DNA of 13,645 nt, taken from NCBI GenBank assembly GCA_024645065.1, contig JAHEGP010000064.1:1-13645 (forward strand), in the 5' to 3' direction. Position numbers and translations under genes: made by a program. Origin of the DNA: Cellvibrionales bacterium. Its GTDB lineage: Bacteria > Pseudomonadota > Gammaproteobacteria > Pseudomonadales > JAHEGP01. The notes beneath the pieces were generated by a model. That model saw nothing but the letters and a program-made list of their open reading frames with translations, was not told where the DNA came from and did no database searches. The stretch's first letter is position 1, and each line of letters opens with the position of its first letter. This document shows, piece after piece, positions 1 to 7,416 of the stretch.

Positions 1-19
1 CCTTTGTGGGGCTTTTTTT
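1..19 (+). terminator. Right arm and T-run of a truncated intrinsic terminator
   Basis: The window opens with CCTTTGTGGGGC followed directly by seven T. This is what the descending arm and T-tract of a plus-strand Rho-independent terminator look like; the matching left arm (GCCCCACAAAGG or similar) would lie before base 1. It suggests that a plus-strand gene ends just outside the window. Only half of the structure is visible, so this is an inference. Confidence 0.45.
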
Positions 20-208
20 ATTGATTCCACCCCATGCCCCGAGCTTGCTTGTCTTGCATGAGCAAAAACTCCTACCCCTCCGGGGTGCGTGTACCCACGT
101 CGGTTAGCAAAACCCCGTACGCCGTTGCGGAAGCATCGAATGGGTAGTCGCCTGTCTATTCGATATATTAGTGATATTGAATTTTTCAGCGATTGCATGG
201 AGGTAATG

Positions 209-418
209 ATGGGGATCTACTCGATACGGGCCGCTAATTCCCTTAAAAGAAATCACTGGGAAACCTGGCAGGCGATAGTCCAGTGCCGATCTGACTCCAG
301 TGTATCCATGCTGGAAAGATGGGAAAATTTTGTTTTCTATGCAAGGCAAATCCAGCTGAGCCCGGAACTGGCCGCGGAACAGTTTGTTGAAATTGTGTCG
401 AAGGACCTGCGGGCATAA
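209..418 (+). CDS. Small uncharacterised protein (69 aa)
   Basis: I do not recognise this protein. The frame is open from base 89, but the best start is ATG 209: GGAGG at 199-203 lies five bases before it, and ATG 206 is an in-frame alternative. The first 40 codons of the longer frame are Arg/Pro-rich and do not look like protein. The 69-residue product is soluble-looking, with no signal peptide or membrane segment; its second half (MLERWENFVFYARQIQL, then SPELAAEQFVEIV) reads like two amphipathic helices. It converges on hslO, with 48 bases between the two stop codons and no clear terminator there. The frame could still be a chance ORF; no function can be assigned. Confidence 0.45.
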   Translation: MGIYSIRAANSLKRNHWETWQAIVQCRSDSSVSMLERWENFVFYARQIQLSPELAAEQFVEIVSKDLRA

Positions 419-466
419 TGGTCGCCCGGCGCGATACCCTGGATGACAGCCCCAATATGTGTCTGG

Positions 467-1354
467 CTAATGCAGAGCCGGGCTGCCCGAAGCATCGGAG
501 GGAAAATCGTCGCCAAATATTCGCTCGATACTGGGGCGATCAAAGCGATAGACCTGATTGCAAAACTCACAGGTCATTTCCACTTCTTCGCGCTCGTCAA
601 GAATCTCGCTTATTTCCTCGCGTCCGAGGGTGACGAGCGTGTTGGCCGAACGCTCCCAGGAACAGGTGCAACGATAGTCGACCGGCCTGGGTTCGAAGGT
701 GCGTACCTGCTCCTGGTGAAACAGACGGTATAGCAATTGCTCAGATTCAACATGGAGCAATTCCTCCAATTCCACGGTTTGCGCCAGGGCTGATAGGTGT
801 TCCCATGCCTGTACCCTGGCCCATTCGCTTACCTGCAATTGCCCGGGCAATTGTTGCAGCATGAAGCCGGCGGCCCGCCTGCCATCGGAGGCAAGGTAGA
901 AACGGGTTTCCAGCTGCTCTGATTGATGGAAGTAATGCTCAAGGCAAGCAGATAATCCTCCTTCTGCAAGGGGAACCAGCCCCTGATAGCGTTCACCCCG
1001 AGTGGGCTCGATGGTAATAGCGAGGATTCCATCGACCAGCAATTGATCAAGGGCAGGGCCTACGGCCTGCTCAGTTAGCTGGGCCAGACCCCTTACCTGC
1101 AGATCGCTGGTACAGTCGACGGTGATGAGTGGAACCGGACCGTTGCTGCGGGCTTGCAGGCTCAACTTTCCCTGATATTTTATGCTGAGACTAAGTAGCA
1201 CACATGCGCTGAGGAATTCACCCAGCAGATTAGCAACGGGCGTGGGGTAATGGTGCTTGCTGAGCAGTTCAGCGTAGCTTTGCTCTAACTGGACTATTTC
1301 GCCTCGTATGTCGAAATGCTCGAAAATAAAGCGCTGGCAATAATCAGCTGCCAT
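467..1354 (-). CDS. hslO: Hsp33 family redox-regulated molecular chaperone
   Basis: Cytoplasmic holdase chaperone. In the family, oxidation releases zinc from four cysteines, unfolds the C-terminal switch and exposes a client-binding surface. The product is 295 aa, close to the E. coli protein (292 aa). The N-terminal domain (about 1-180) carries the family landmarks RGE (18-20), YPTPV (36-40) and GERYQGLVPL (120-129), followed by EGGLSACLEHYF and SEQLETR. The zinc-switch cysteines are all present: C229 and C231 in CTC, C262 and C265 in CEFC. The linker between the domains contains EELLHVESEQLLYRLFHQE, matching the usual metastable helix region. Start ATG 1354 has only a weak ribosome site, but the N-terminus aligns with the known family start. 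The nearest upstream gene on the same strand is 120 bases away, so it may have its own promoter. The assignment is secure. Confidence 0.97.
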   Translation of the reverse strand: MAADYCQRFIFEHFDIRGEIVQLEQSYAELLSKHHYPTPVANLLGEFLSACVLLSLSIKYQGKLSLQARSNGPVPLITVDCTSDLQVRGLAQLTEQAVGPALDQLLVDGILAITIEPTRGERYQGLVPLAEGGLSACLEHYFHQSEQLETRFYLASDGRRAAGFMLQQLPGQLQVSEWARVQAWEHLSALAQTVELEELLHVESEQLLYRLFHQEQVRTFEPRPVDYRCTCSWERSANTLVTLGREEISEILDEREEVEMTCEFCNQVYRFDRPSIERIFGDDFPSDASGSPALH

Positions 1355-1437
1355 CTACATTCGCCCTGCGAAGCTGTGAATGTGCTCGTCCGCGATGCCG
1401 ATACATAAAACGGAGCTGCCATTCGCCACGGTTTTTA

Positions 1438-1462
1438 GCACCGATTGGTATTGAGTCGGTGC
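1438..1462 (-). other. Hairpin downstream of the 111-aa gene
   Basis: A perfect 7-bp stem (GCACCGA 1438-1444 with TCGGTGC 1456-1462) encloses an 11-base loop. It starts 13 bases after the stop of the minus-strand gene at 1475. On the minus strand the stem is followed by TAAAAACC rather than a T-run, so it is not a classical intrinsic terminator. It could protect the 3' end of the transcript or be a Rho-related structure. Confidence 0.35.
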
Positions 1463-1474
1463 GCGGCCAACAGT

Positions 1475-1810
1475 TCACCAGTAGAAATCGGGGATAAAGC
1501 TTCTAACGTGCTTTGACAGGCCTGCCATTGAAACGGGTGGTTCATGAATAAGGGGCCTGTCATTGCAATGGCGCAGGATATCATCCCGGAAGCCTCCCTT
1601 GAAGGCAGCGATCTCGTACTGCTTGTCATCGTTATCCAACATAAAAAACATCTGTTCACTTTCCGGCGGATATACCCTGACGTTCCGGGTGTCGCTGAGT
1701 GGGGACTGCTTATGGATAAAATCCTTGAACTGCAGATAGATAGACTCGTAGCTGTCGCCACGCAGGGTCATTTCGCATTCGGTGGTGAAACGAAAAGTAA
1801 TGGCAGGCAT
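1475..1810 (-). CDS. Uncharacterised 111-aa protein
   Basis: I do not recognise a family. AGGAG at 1818-1822 on the minus strand fits ATG 1810 (7-base spacing) better than the adjacent ATG 1813 (4 bases), so the protein begins MPAITFRFTTE. The frame stays open upstream to 1960, but that part is low-complexity and contains the tandem repeat, so it is probably not translated. The product has no signal peptide or membrane helix. It starts with a short beta-like stretch, has a central acidic-aromatic segment (SEQMFFMLDNDDKQYEIAAF) and ends in FIPDFYW. The alternating hydrophobic pattern suggests a small alpha/beta cytoplasmic domain. It lies 120 bases upstream of hslO on the same strand; co-transcription is possible but not shown. 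The strong ribosome site and protein-like composition make a real gene likely. Confidence 0.75.
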   Translation of the reverse strand: MPAITFRFTTECEMTLRGDSYESIYLQFKDFIHKQSPLSDTRNVRVYPPESEQMFFMLDNDDKQYEIAAFKGGFRDDILRHCNDRPLIHEPPVSMAGLSKHVRSFIPDFYW

Positions 1811-1826
1811 CATCGTTCTCCTCTTA

Positions 1827-1868
1827 TTTTGGAAAGGGCAAAGGCGCTTTTGGAAAGTGCAAAGGCGC
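1827..1868. repeat. 21-bp tandem direct duplication
   Basis: Two adjacent 21-base units (1827-1847 and 1848-1868), each TTTTGGAAAG then G or T, then GCAAAGGCGC, differ at one base. A partial third unit (TTTG) follows. The unit is a multiple of three, so the longer minus-strand frame encodes a seven-residue repeat (KRLCTFQ, KRLCPFQ). It begins five bases beyond the ribosome site of the 111-aa gene, so it lies in that gene's 5' leader. Confidence 0.85.
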
Positions 1869-2197
1869 TTTGCAGGCTGTATTGCGGGCCGGGTCGACGG
1901 AAGCCGCGCTAAGGTCCGAATCGACCAAAGCTCTCCGGCCTCCCCCATTGCCTGAGTCAATACCGCCCCTCTGCTGATCGACCAATTGATTAAAGCGCAG
2001 TCCCCAACCGGGTCGCCAAGACCGATTGGTAATGAGAACGCCTGGCCTTAGAGTCCCGTGTGATAAGTGGCAGCGCTGCCCGTCGCAGTGTGAAGGCCCT
2101 CAGCTCGCTGTTACAATGACCTTTTGCTGCACCCGTGAACACTTTTTGTAAACCGCTGCCGCCCCGGATCGAATTCGCTGTGGCTGGATTCTCGCCT

Positions 2198-2204
2198 GAG
2201 GAAA
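2198..2204 (+). promoter_or_regulatory. Ribosome binding site deciding a TTG start
   Basis: GAGGAAA lies six bases before the TTG at 2211. There is no ATG or GTG in this frame between the upstream stop (2136) and the signal peptide, so this site supports TTG as the start of the efflux adaptor. Confidence 0.65.
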
Positions 2205-2210
2205 CTGCGT

Positions 2211-3293
2211 TTGAACACTTTGCTTGTGGTGTGCCGTATCAGTTGCCTGCTGCTGGGTGTTTCGCCCCTTGCAGTGCTGGCAAAGCCCGTCACAATTGTC
2301 GAACTGGGAACCGTTGAATCGATGCAGGGCCAGCCCAGGCTTTCGCTGGCTGGGGAATTGACTGCGATTCGTAGTGCGCGGGTCGCTGCGGAAGTTGCCG
2401 GTAAGGTCGGTGAGGTACTGGCTGAGAGTGGTGATAAAGTAGCGTTTGGCGATGACCTTGCAGTCGTGGGGGAAACGCCGGCATTACTGCGCCTTCAAGC
2501 CATGGAGGCGCGGGTTGCCGAGGCTAGGGCCGGTGCAGAGCGGGCGGCGATAAACGAGCGCCGATTGGCGCGACTGCTGCCGCGCAAGGCAGTATCGCAG
2601 GACGAGTATGACGAGGCGCGAGTGGAATTGGCTCGCCAGAAAGCGATATTGGCGACCCGCCAGGCGGAGGCACAGCAACAGGCGGATCAATTGCAACGCC
2701 ATCATGTCAGGGCGCCATTCTCTGCGACCGTGGTGTCCCGGTATATCGAGCTCGGGCAGTGGCTTGACGTTGGCGATCCCTGTTACGACATCGACGATAC
2801 CACGGTCCTGCGCGCCCGGGTTGCGGTTCCGCAGCAATATTTTGGTCAAATTCTCGAGGGCTCCGAGGTTCGCCTCCGTGTGGATGCCATGCCGCAAATT
2901 GCCCATGACCTCAAGGTCAGCCGCAAGTTGCCCAATATTCGCTCTGCGGGCCGCAGCTTCGAGGCATGGGTCGATATCGATAACAGCAAAATGGAACTCG
3001 TGCCCGGTCTTTCCGTCCGGGCAGAAATCGCTTTGCAGGGGCCGCCGGGAGAGAACTTGTTGGTGAGCCGTGATGCAGTCATAAAGCTGCCCGACGGTAG
3101 CACCGTCGTTTGGCTGGTCCGCGAGGCTGACGGCGAGGTGACTGTAAATTCGCTACCGGTTCAGGTGAGTGGCGCGAGAGATGAGCAATTGATCGTGCAG
3201 GCCGCATCCCTGCAATCGGGAATGGCGGTCGTGACTCGTGGTAACGAAGCCCTGAGCGAAGGGCAGGCAGTGCGGCTTGTCGATTCCAGGTAG
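2211..3293 (+). CDS. RND efflux periplasmic adaptor subunit (AcrA/MexA-type membrane fusion protein)
   Basis: Periplasmic adaptor that joins an RND pump to an outer-membrane channel. The 360-aa product starts with a signal peptide (about 1-24, ending AVLA before KPVTIV) with no lipobox, so it is probably not a lipoprotein. A lipoyl-like half domain (about 50-92, with RVAAEVAGKVGEV and GDKVAFGDDLAVVG) is followed by a charged coiled-coil hairpin (about 94-163), the second lipoyl half (HVRAPFSATVVSRYIELGQW, 165-184), a beta-barrel region and a membrane-proximal domain ending SEGQAVRLVDSR. The short hairpin is typical of adaptors for HAE-1 pumps. It uses a TTG start with a good ribosome site. 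It is the first gene of an operon with a 28-codon ORF and the RND pump; the substrate cannot be read from sequence. Confidence 0.93.
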   Translation: MNTLLVVCRISCLLLGVSPLAVLAKPVTIVELGTVESMQGQPRLSLAGELTAIRSARVAAEVAGKVGEVLAESGDKVAFGDDLAVVGETPALLRLQAMEARVAEARAGAERAAINERRLARLLPRKAVSQDEYDEARVELARQKAILATRQAEAQQQADQLQRHHVRAPFSATVVSRYIELGQWLDVGDPCYDIDDTTVLRARVAVPQQYFGQILEGSEVRLRVDAMPQIAHDLKVSRKLPNIRSAGRSFEAWVDIDNSKMELVPGLSVRAEIALQGPPGENLLVSRDAVIKLPDGSTVVWLVREADGEVTVNSLPVQVSGARDEQLIVQAASLQSGMAVVTRGNEALSEGQAVRLVDSR

Positions 3294-3297
3294 CGCC

Positions 3298-3384
3298 ATG
3301 ACGGACCCTGGCTCCGATCTGCCGACAAAGCACATCGTCAAGCTCATCATGCCACTAGCAACCTTTCCGCGGGATTCTTATTGA
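3298..3384 (+). CDS. 28-aa linking ORF between adaptor and pump
   Basis: An ATG 4 bases after the adaptor stop opens a 28-codon frame (begins MTDPGSDLPTKHIVKL, ends FPRDSY) whose TGA ends one base before the ATG of the RND pump. AGGTAG overlapping the adaptor stop codon could serve as its ribosome site. The pump's own ribosome site is weak (GGGA 11 bases upstream), so this ORF may act as a translational coupler feeding ribosomes to the pump by termination and re-initiation. It is in a different frame from the pump, and the pump frame is closed by TAG at 3356, so it is not simply an N-terminal extension. It could instead be chance or a decayed former N-terminus. No homologue is recognised. Confidence 0.4.
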   Translation: MTDPGSDLPTKHIVKLIMPLATFPRDSY

Positions 3385-3385
3385 T

Positions 3386-6300
3386 ATGTTCCAGTTCGCT
3401 ATCCAGCGCGGTATCGTGCTCAGCGTCGCCTTTCTCATCCTCTGTTTGTTCGGTGTAATTGCCGCATTGTCTGTACCGGTACAAATGACCCCCGACCTGG
3501 AGCGGCCGGTGATAACCGTGCTGACCCAGTGGCCTGGCGCTACCCCTTTGGATGTCGAGAAAGAGATCCTGGTGGAGCAGGAAGAATACCTGAAGAACGT
3601 GCGCAACCTCGATCGCATGACCAGCACGGCGTCTATGGGCAAGGCAGAAATTGAAATGGAATTCGTATTGGGTGCCGATATGGGCGAGGCCCTGGTGCGG
3701 GTAAACAATGCGCTTTCCCAGGTTCCCGGATATCCCGAAAACGTCGACCAACCGCGCCTGATCAGTTCATCATCCAGCGATGATCCCTTCATTTTCTACA
3801 CCATTTCGGCACGCCCTGGTTCACCCCGGGGTGAGCCGGTGTTCCAGCAATTTGATTTCCTCGAAGACAACTTCATTACTGCGCTGGAGCGGACTCCCGG
3901 GGTGGCCCAGGTCACCTTGTTTGGCGGTTCCCGGCGGGAAGTGCGGATTGCACTCGACCCGGCGAGACTGGCGGCCAGGCAGCTGACCATGGCAGATGTC
4001 CGCGAAGCGATACGCAGCCGCAACCGCGATGTTTCCGGCGGAGATATCGATACCGGAAAGCGGCGCTATGTGGTGCGCACGGTAGGCCGATTTAACTCGC
4101 TGCAAGCGATCAACGATACCATTATCGCAGAGCGCTCCGGGCACAGGGTGTACTTGAGGGATGTTGGTGAGGCGACACTGGGAGTGGCAGAGATAAGGGG
4201 TCACGCCTATCTCAATCTGGATCCCAGTCTGGTTTTCATGATTCGCCGCGACCCCGGTGCGAACGTCATCGAGGTGAAGCAGCAGGTTAGCGCGGCGATC
4301 GCGGGGCTGAATCGACAAATGCTGGAGCCGCGCGGCCTGGTCGCCACCCTGTACGCGGATGACGTCGGCTATGTGGTAAACGCAGTCAAGGTGGTACAGA
4401 AGAACCTGCTGCTGGGCGGCTTGCTCGCCTGTCTTGTACTCTACCTTTTTCTTCGCAATATCTATCCCACCCTGCTGGGAGCGCTTGGCGTGCCGATATG
4501 TGCGATTGGCGCTTTGATCGGACTGTTGTTGATGGGGCGGACTATCAATGTCATCTCGCTGGCAGGGGTGGCCTTTGCCCTGGGTATGACGCTGGACAAT
4601 AGCATTGTTGTGCTGGAAAACATCTATCGGCACCGGCTGGCCGGTGAACCGCCATTGCAAGCCTCCCTCACAGGTGTCAGGGAAATGTGGCAGGCGATTC
4701 TGGCATCAACCCTAACCACTGTATTCGTGTTTCTCCCCGTTGCGATGATGGACAACGAGGCCGGGCAATTGTATTCCGATATAGCGATTGCGATCAGTGC
4801 TTCGGTGCTGATGTCGATGCTGGTTGCGATTACGCTGGTGCCCTCTGCCATGGCCAGGATGCCATTCCGACAGGCTGCGCCCGACAACCCGCTAAGCAGG
4901 TTCGGCGCGGGCTTCGCGGGGTTGCTGCTGCGGTTTCTGGATTGGCTGTTGGCACGCACCTGGCGCCAGCTGCTACTGGTCCTGGGTACCTTGTCGCTGG
5001 CGCTGGCGGCGATCATTTTGCTGACACCAAAGGCGGAATACCTGCCTGAGGGAGAGGAGCCGAAAATATTTGCCCTGATGATTCCTCCGCCGGGCTACAA
5101 CCTGGAAGAGATGCACCGGGTCGGCATGACTCTGGCAAGGGAAATAGTCCCGGCGGTTGATTTGGAGGAAGGTGCTGACTACTCGACCGATGGGATTCCG
5201 CCCCTCGCTTATCTTTTGTGGCTGGCGTGGAGCGATCGGCTGCTGGTAATTGTCGAACCCAGGGCGCGGGATGGCGAGACCGTCACGCAACTGCAGGATG
5301 CGCTGCGAGAGCGCTTTTCCGGGGTCCCTGGCATGATTGCCTTTGTCAATAAAGGTTCAATTTTCTCTGACAACCAGGGTGGCTCCCGCTCGCTGGAACT
5401 GGACGTTACAGGCGCCGATCTCGAAGACATTTTTGCTGCCGCGATGGCCGCTTTCCGGGCAACCAAGGAGGTCTTCGAAGATGCCCAGGTTAGACCCGAC
5501 CCCGGGCTTTCACTGGGCCAACCTGCGGTGGAGATACATCCTGATTGGGAGCGCGCCGCTGAGTTGGGGCTTACCGCGGGCGACCTGGGGTATACGGTAA
5601 GCGCTTTTTCAGACGGCGCCTTTGTTGACGAATTCTTCCTGCTCGACGACAAAATTGATATGTATTTATACAGCTCCTCCGGCGTAGTGAGCAGGCCCGA
5701 GGATATCGCCCAATTGCCACTTTACATGGGCTCGGGAGAGGTATTACCACTGTCTGCAATTGCCACGGTGGAGGAGTCGGTAAGCGCCAACAGCATTCGC
5801 CGGGTTGATGGTAATCGCAGCGTAACCCTGGTCATTATCCCGCCGCGGCAAGTGCCGCTGGAGGAGGCAGTGGACGTGGTGCAGCGCGAGGTCATTGCAA
5901 GGTTACAGCGTGACGGTGGGATTCCTGAAGGTGTCAGTCTTGCCATAGGTGGAGCCAGCGACAAACTGGAGGCGACCAAGGAGGCGCTTGGCGGCAATTT
6001 CCTGATTGCGATTTTGCTGTCCTATCTGTTACTGGTGGCTATTCTGTCGCACTGGGCTTACCCGCTGCTGATCCTTTTGAGTCTGCCGCTGGGTATTAGC
6101 GGGGGGCTGGCTGGATTATGGTTTATGAATACCGTGATTGGCGTCACCATGCCCCTGGATATGATTACCTTGCTGGGCATGATCGTGTTGATCGGGACAG
6201 TGGTTAACAACCCCATTTTATTGGTGGAGCAAGCAAGGCAAAACCTCAAGAATGGCATGACTCCAGTGGACGCGGTGATGGGCAGTGTCCGGGTAAGGCT

Positions 6301-6517
6301 GCGGCCAATCATGATGTCGATGCTGACCACCATTTTTGGCCTGGCGCCGGTGGTGTTTCTGCCGGGCGCCGGCACCGAGTTGTACCGCGGGCTTGGTACC
6401 ATCGTTATGTTTGGCCTGTTTTTTTCCACGGTGCTGGCATTGACTTTCATTCCTGCCTTACTGCTACTGCTATTTAACGTCAGCCAGCGCTGGCGAGTGA
6501 GCAGGCCAGCGATCTAG
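3386..6517 (+). CDS. AcrB-family RND efflux pump, inner-membrane permease
   Basis: Proton-driven inner-membrane exporter, 1043 aa, the full family length. TM1 lies at about 11-30 (GIVLSVAFLILCLFGVIAAL), followed by the porter domain (PDLERPVITVLTQWPGATP, then VEKEILVEQEE). TM2-TM4 fall at about 341-357, 365-383 and 387-407; the second half repeats this, with TM8-TM12 from about residue 865 to the end. TM4 has D404 followed by N405 where AcrB has two Asp. TM10 has N941-N942 where AcrB has Lys940-Asn941. The C-terminal RVRLRPIMMSMLTTIFGLAP segment matches the AcrB TM11 region. The start is fixed by an upstream in-frame stop at 3356. It follows the adaptor through a 28-codon ORF. No outer-membrane factor is nearby, so an unlinked TolC-type channel is likely. 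It is HAE-1 like; the substrate is unknown. Confidence 0.95.
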   Translation: MFQFAIQRGIVLSVAFLILCLFGVIAALSVPVQMTPDLERPVITVLTQWPGATPLDVEKEILVEQEEYLKNVRNLDRMTSTASMGKAEIEMEFVLGADMGEALVRVNNALSQVPGYPENVDQPRLISSSSSDDPFIFYTISARPGSPRGEPVFQQFDFLEDNFITALERTPGVAQVTLFGGSRREVRIALDPARLAARQLTMADVREAIRSRNRDVSGGDIDTGKRRYVVRTVGRFNSLQAINDTIIAERSGHRVYLRDVGEATLGVAEIRGHAYLNLDPSLVFMIRRDPGANVIEVKQQVSAAIAGLNRQMLEPRGLVATLYADDVGYVVNAVKVVQKNLLLGGLLACLVLYLFLRNIYPTLLGALGVPICAIGALIGLLLMGRTINVISLAGVAFALGMTLDNSIVVLENIYRHRLAGEPPLQASLTGVREMWQAILASTLTTVFVFLPVAMMDNEAGQLYSDIAIAISASVLMSMLVAITLVPSAMARMPFRQAAPDNPLSRFGAGFAGLLLRFLDWLLARTWRQLLLVLGTLSLALAAIILLTPKAEYLPEGEEPKIFALMIPPPGYNLEEMHRVGMTLAREIVPAVDLEEGADYSTDGIPPLAYLLWLAWSDRLLVIVEPRARDGETVTQLQDALRERFSGVPGMIAFVNKGSIFSDNQGGSRSLELDVTGADLEDIFAAAMAAFRATKEVFEDAQVRPDPGLSLGQPAVEIHPDWERAAELGLTAGDLGYTVSAFSDGAFVDEFFLLDDKIDMYLYSSSGVVSRPEDIAQLPLYMGSGEVLPLSAIATVEESVSANSIRRVDGNRSVTLVIIPPRQVPLEEAVDVVQREVIARLQRDGGIPEGVSLAIGGASDKLEATKEALGGNFLIAILLSYLLLVAILSHWAYPLLILLSLPLGISGGLAGLWFMNTVIGVTMPLDMITLLGMIVLIGTVVNNPILLVEQARQNLKNGMTPVDAVMGSVRVRLRPIMMSMLTTIFGLAPVVFLPGAGTELYRGLGTIVMFGLFFSTVLALTFIPALLLLLFNVSQRWRVSRPAI

Positions 6518-6571
6518 GTGACCTCTTGTCTCTTGCCCTGAGCTGGGAAGGCGGTCGAAGGCTGGCCGGTT

Positions 6572-6642
6572 TGCAGTTGAAAAGGCGGTAGTAATAGCGC
6601 CGGCCCCGCCAGCGAGTAGCGCTATCTAGCGATTCAACTGCA
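6572..6642. repeat. Nested inverted repeat between convergent genes
   Basis: Outer arms TGCAGTTGAA (6572-6581) and TTCAACTGCA (6633-6642) are perfect 10-bp complements. Inside them ATAGCGC (6594-6600) and GCGCTAT (6619-6625) form a second perfect 7-bp pair, and GGCGG (6584-6588) can compete for CCGCC. A small separate hairpin (CGATC-AAG-GATCG, 6648-6660) follows. The position between the convergent pump and TetR genes suits a bidirectional transcript end, but there is no T-run on either strand. It could also be a single copy of a REP-like element. Confidence 0.6.
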
Positions 6643-6717
6643 GGGCTCGATCAAGGATCGGTAAGGATTTATCAGCGTCGTCCGGTGCAGGGGGCGCGCA
6701 GGTGGACGGTTTCGGCC

Positions 6718-7416
6718 TCAGGCCAGGTCTCGAATGCGCAGGTAGTCACGCAGCAATTCCCTGCTGCGGTCGGAGGGCGGTGTTTCGAGAAGGGCAGTAA
6801 TGCTGTCAATCAACTGGCTTACCACCAGTGGCGCATGGGTTAGGGGGCTGGTGTCGGCATTTTGCTGGCGCCGCTCGGCAAGGTCTGCAAGGGTATGGAA
6901 CATCAAGTCCACTGCCAGCACCAGGCGCAGCTCCAGTACGCTGTTGTCAAGGTGGCGGAGTCGCTGGTGCAATAAAGCGGCCAGTCGCTGTTGCTGGTCA
7001 TCGCCGTCACTGGTCTGTAGCGGGCTGAGCCTGTCCACATTATTGAGCGCCATTTGCGCATTTATTCGCACATAGGCTTCGCCACCATCGGGGTCATTGA
7101 GCTTTTCTGCGACCGGCAGTACCAGGGCACTAACGAGATCGTCCAGCGAGAACGACGATGATGATTGAATGCCGTCGAGAATCTCACGCCGATGCTGCTG
7201 GACGTCTGTTGCATGTTTCTCAAAGATGGCCTTTAGAAGTAATTGCTTGTTGCCAAAATGATACTGAACCGCGTTGCGATTGCGCTGCTCGCTCGCAACA
7301 TTGATTTCCGCCAGCGAAACCCCGTCCAGGCCGCGCTCGGCGAACAATTGCTCTGCTGCGGCAACAATTTTCGCCCGGGTCGCGCAAGCCCGACTGCGAT
7401 GGGGGGGATTCTGCAT
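6718..7416 (-). CDS. TetR/AcrR-family transcriptional regulator
   Basis: DNA-binding repressor-type regulator, 232 aa. The N-terminal helix-turn-helix domain spans about residues 13-68: TRAKIVAAAEQLFAERG, then VSLAEINVASEQRNRNAV and QYHFGNKQLLLKAIFEKH. The recognition-helix region carries the SEQRNRNAVQYHFG form rather than the commoner VSxGTLYYHF; this form occurs in a subgroup of proteobacterial TetR proteins. The C-terminal half (about 75-232) is helical and divergent, as expected for a ligand-binding and dimerisation domain. ATG 7416 has only a weak ribosome site (GAG about 10 bases upstream). It converges with the RND operon and lies downstream of DUF1329 on the same strand after 346 bases. 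It may control either unit, or itself; the sequence does not settle which. Confidence 0.92.
   Translation of the reverse strand: MQNPPHRSRACATRAKIVAAAEQLFAERGLDGVSLAEINVASEQRNRNAVQYHFGNKQLLLKAIFEKHATDVQQHRREILDGIQSSSSFSLDDLVSALVLPVAEKLNDPDGGEAYVRINAQMALNNVDRLSPLQTSDGDDQQQRLAALLHQRLRHLDNSVLELRLVLAVDLMFHTLADLAERRQQNADTSPLTHAPLVVSQLIDSITALLETPPSDRSRELLRDYLRIRDLA

Larger units (their letters stand above)
1814..2210. other. Non-coding divergent leader region
   Basis: This 397-base stretch lies between the minus-strand 111-aa gene and the plus-strand efflux operon, so it must carry both promoters. Visible content: the ribosome site for the left gene (1816-1822), a 21-bp tandem duplication (1827-1868), a copy of ACCGATTGGTAATGAG (2021-2036) resembling a sequence at 1440-1455, and a TACAAT hexamer (2112-2117) that could be a -10 box for the efflux operon. 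The -35 position 17 bases upstream (TGTGAA) is poor, so the promoter is only tentative. I see no convincing gene here. Confidence 0.5.

Noticed and set aside
1438..1462. Hairpin after the 111-aa gene as an intrinsic terminator
   Set aside because: The stem is good, but the minus-strand sequence after it is TAAAAACC, with no T-tract.
1811..1960. Long N-terminal extension of the 111-aa protein
   Set aside because: It covers the tandem repeat and reads as low-complexity basic sequence; the strong ribosome site at 1816-1822 lies inside it and points to the ATG at 1810.
2112..2117. TACAAT as a firm sigma-70 promoter for the efflux operon
   Set aside because: The hexamer is good, but the -35 position at 15-18 base spacing is poor, so it is kept only as a tentative note.
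3821..4660. 279-codon minus-strand frame inside the RND gene
   Set aside because: Antisense shadow of a clearly conserved AcrB-type gene; its composition is His/Gln-rich and it has no family features.
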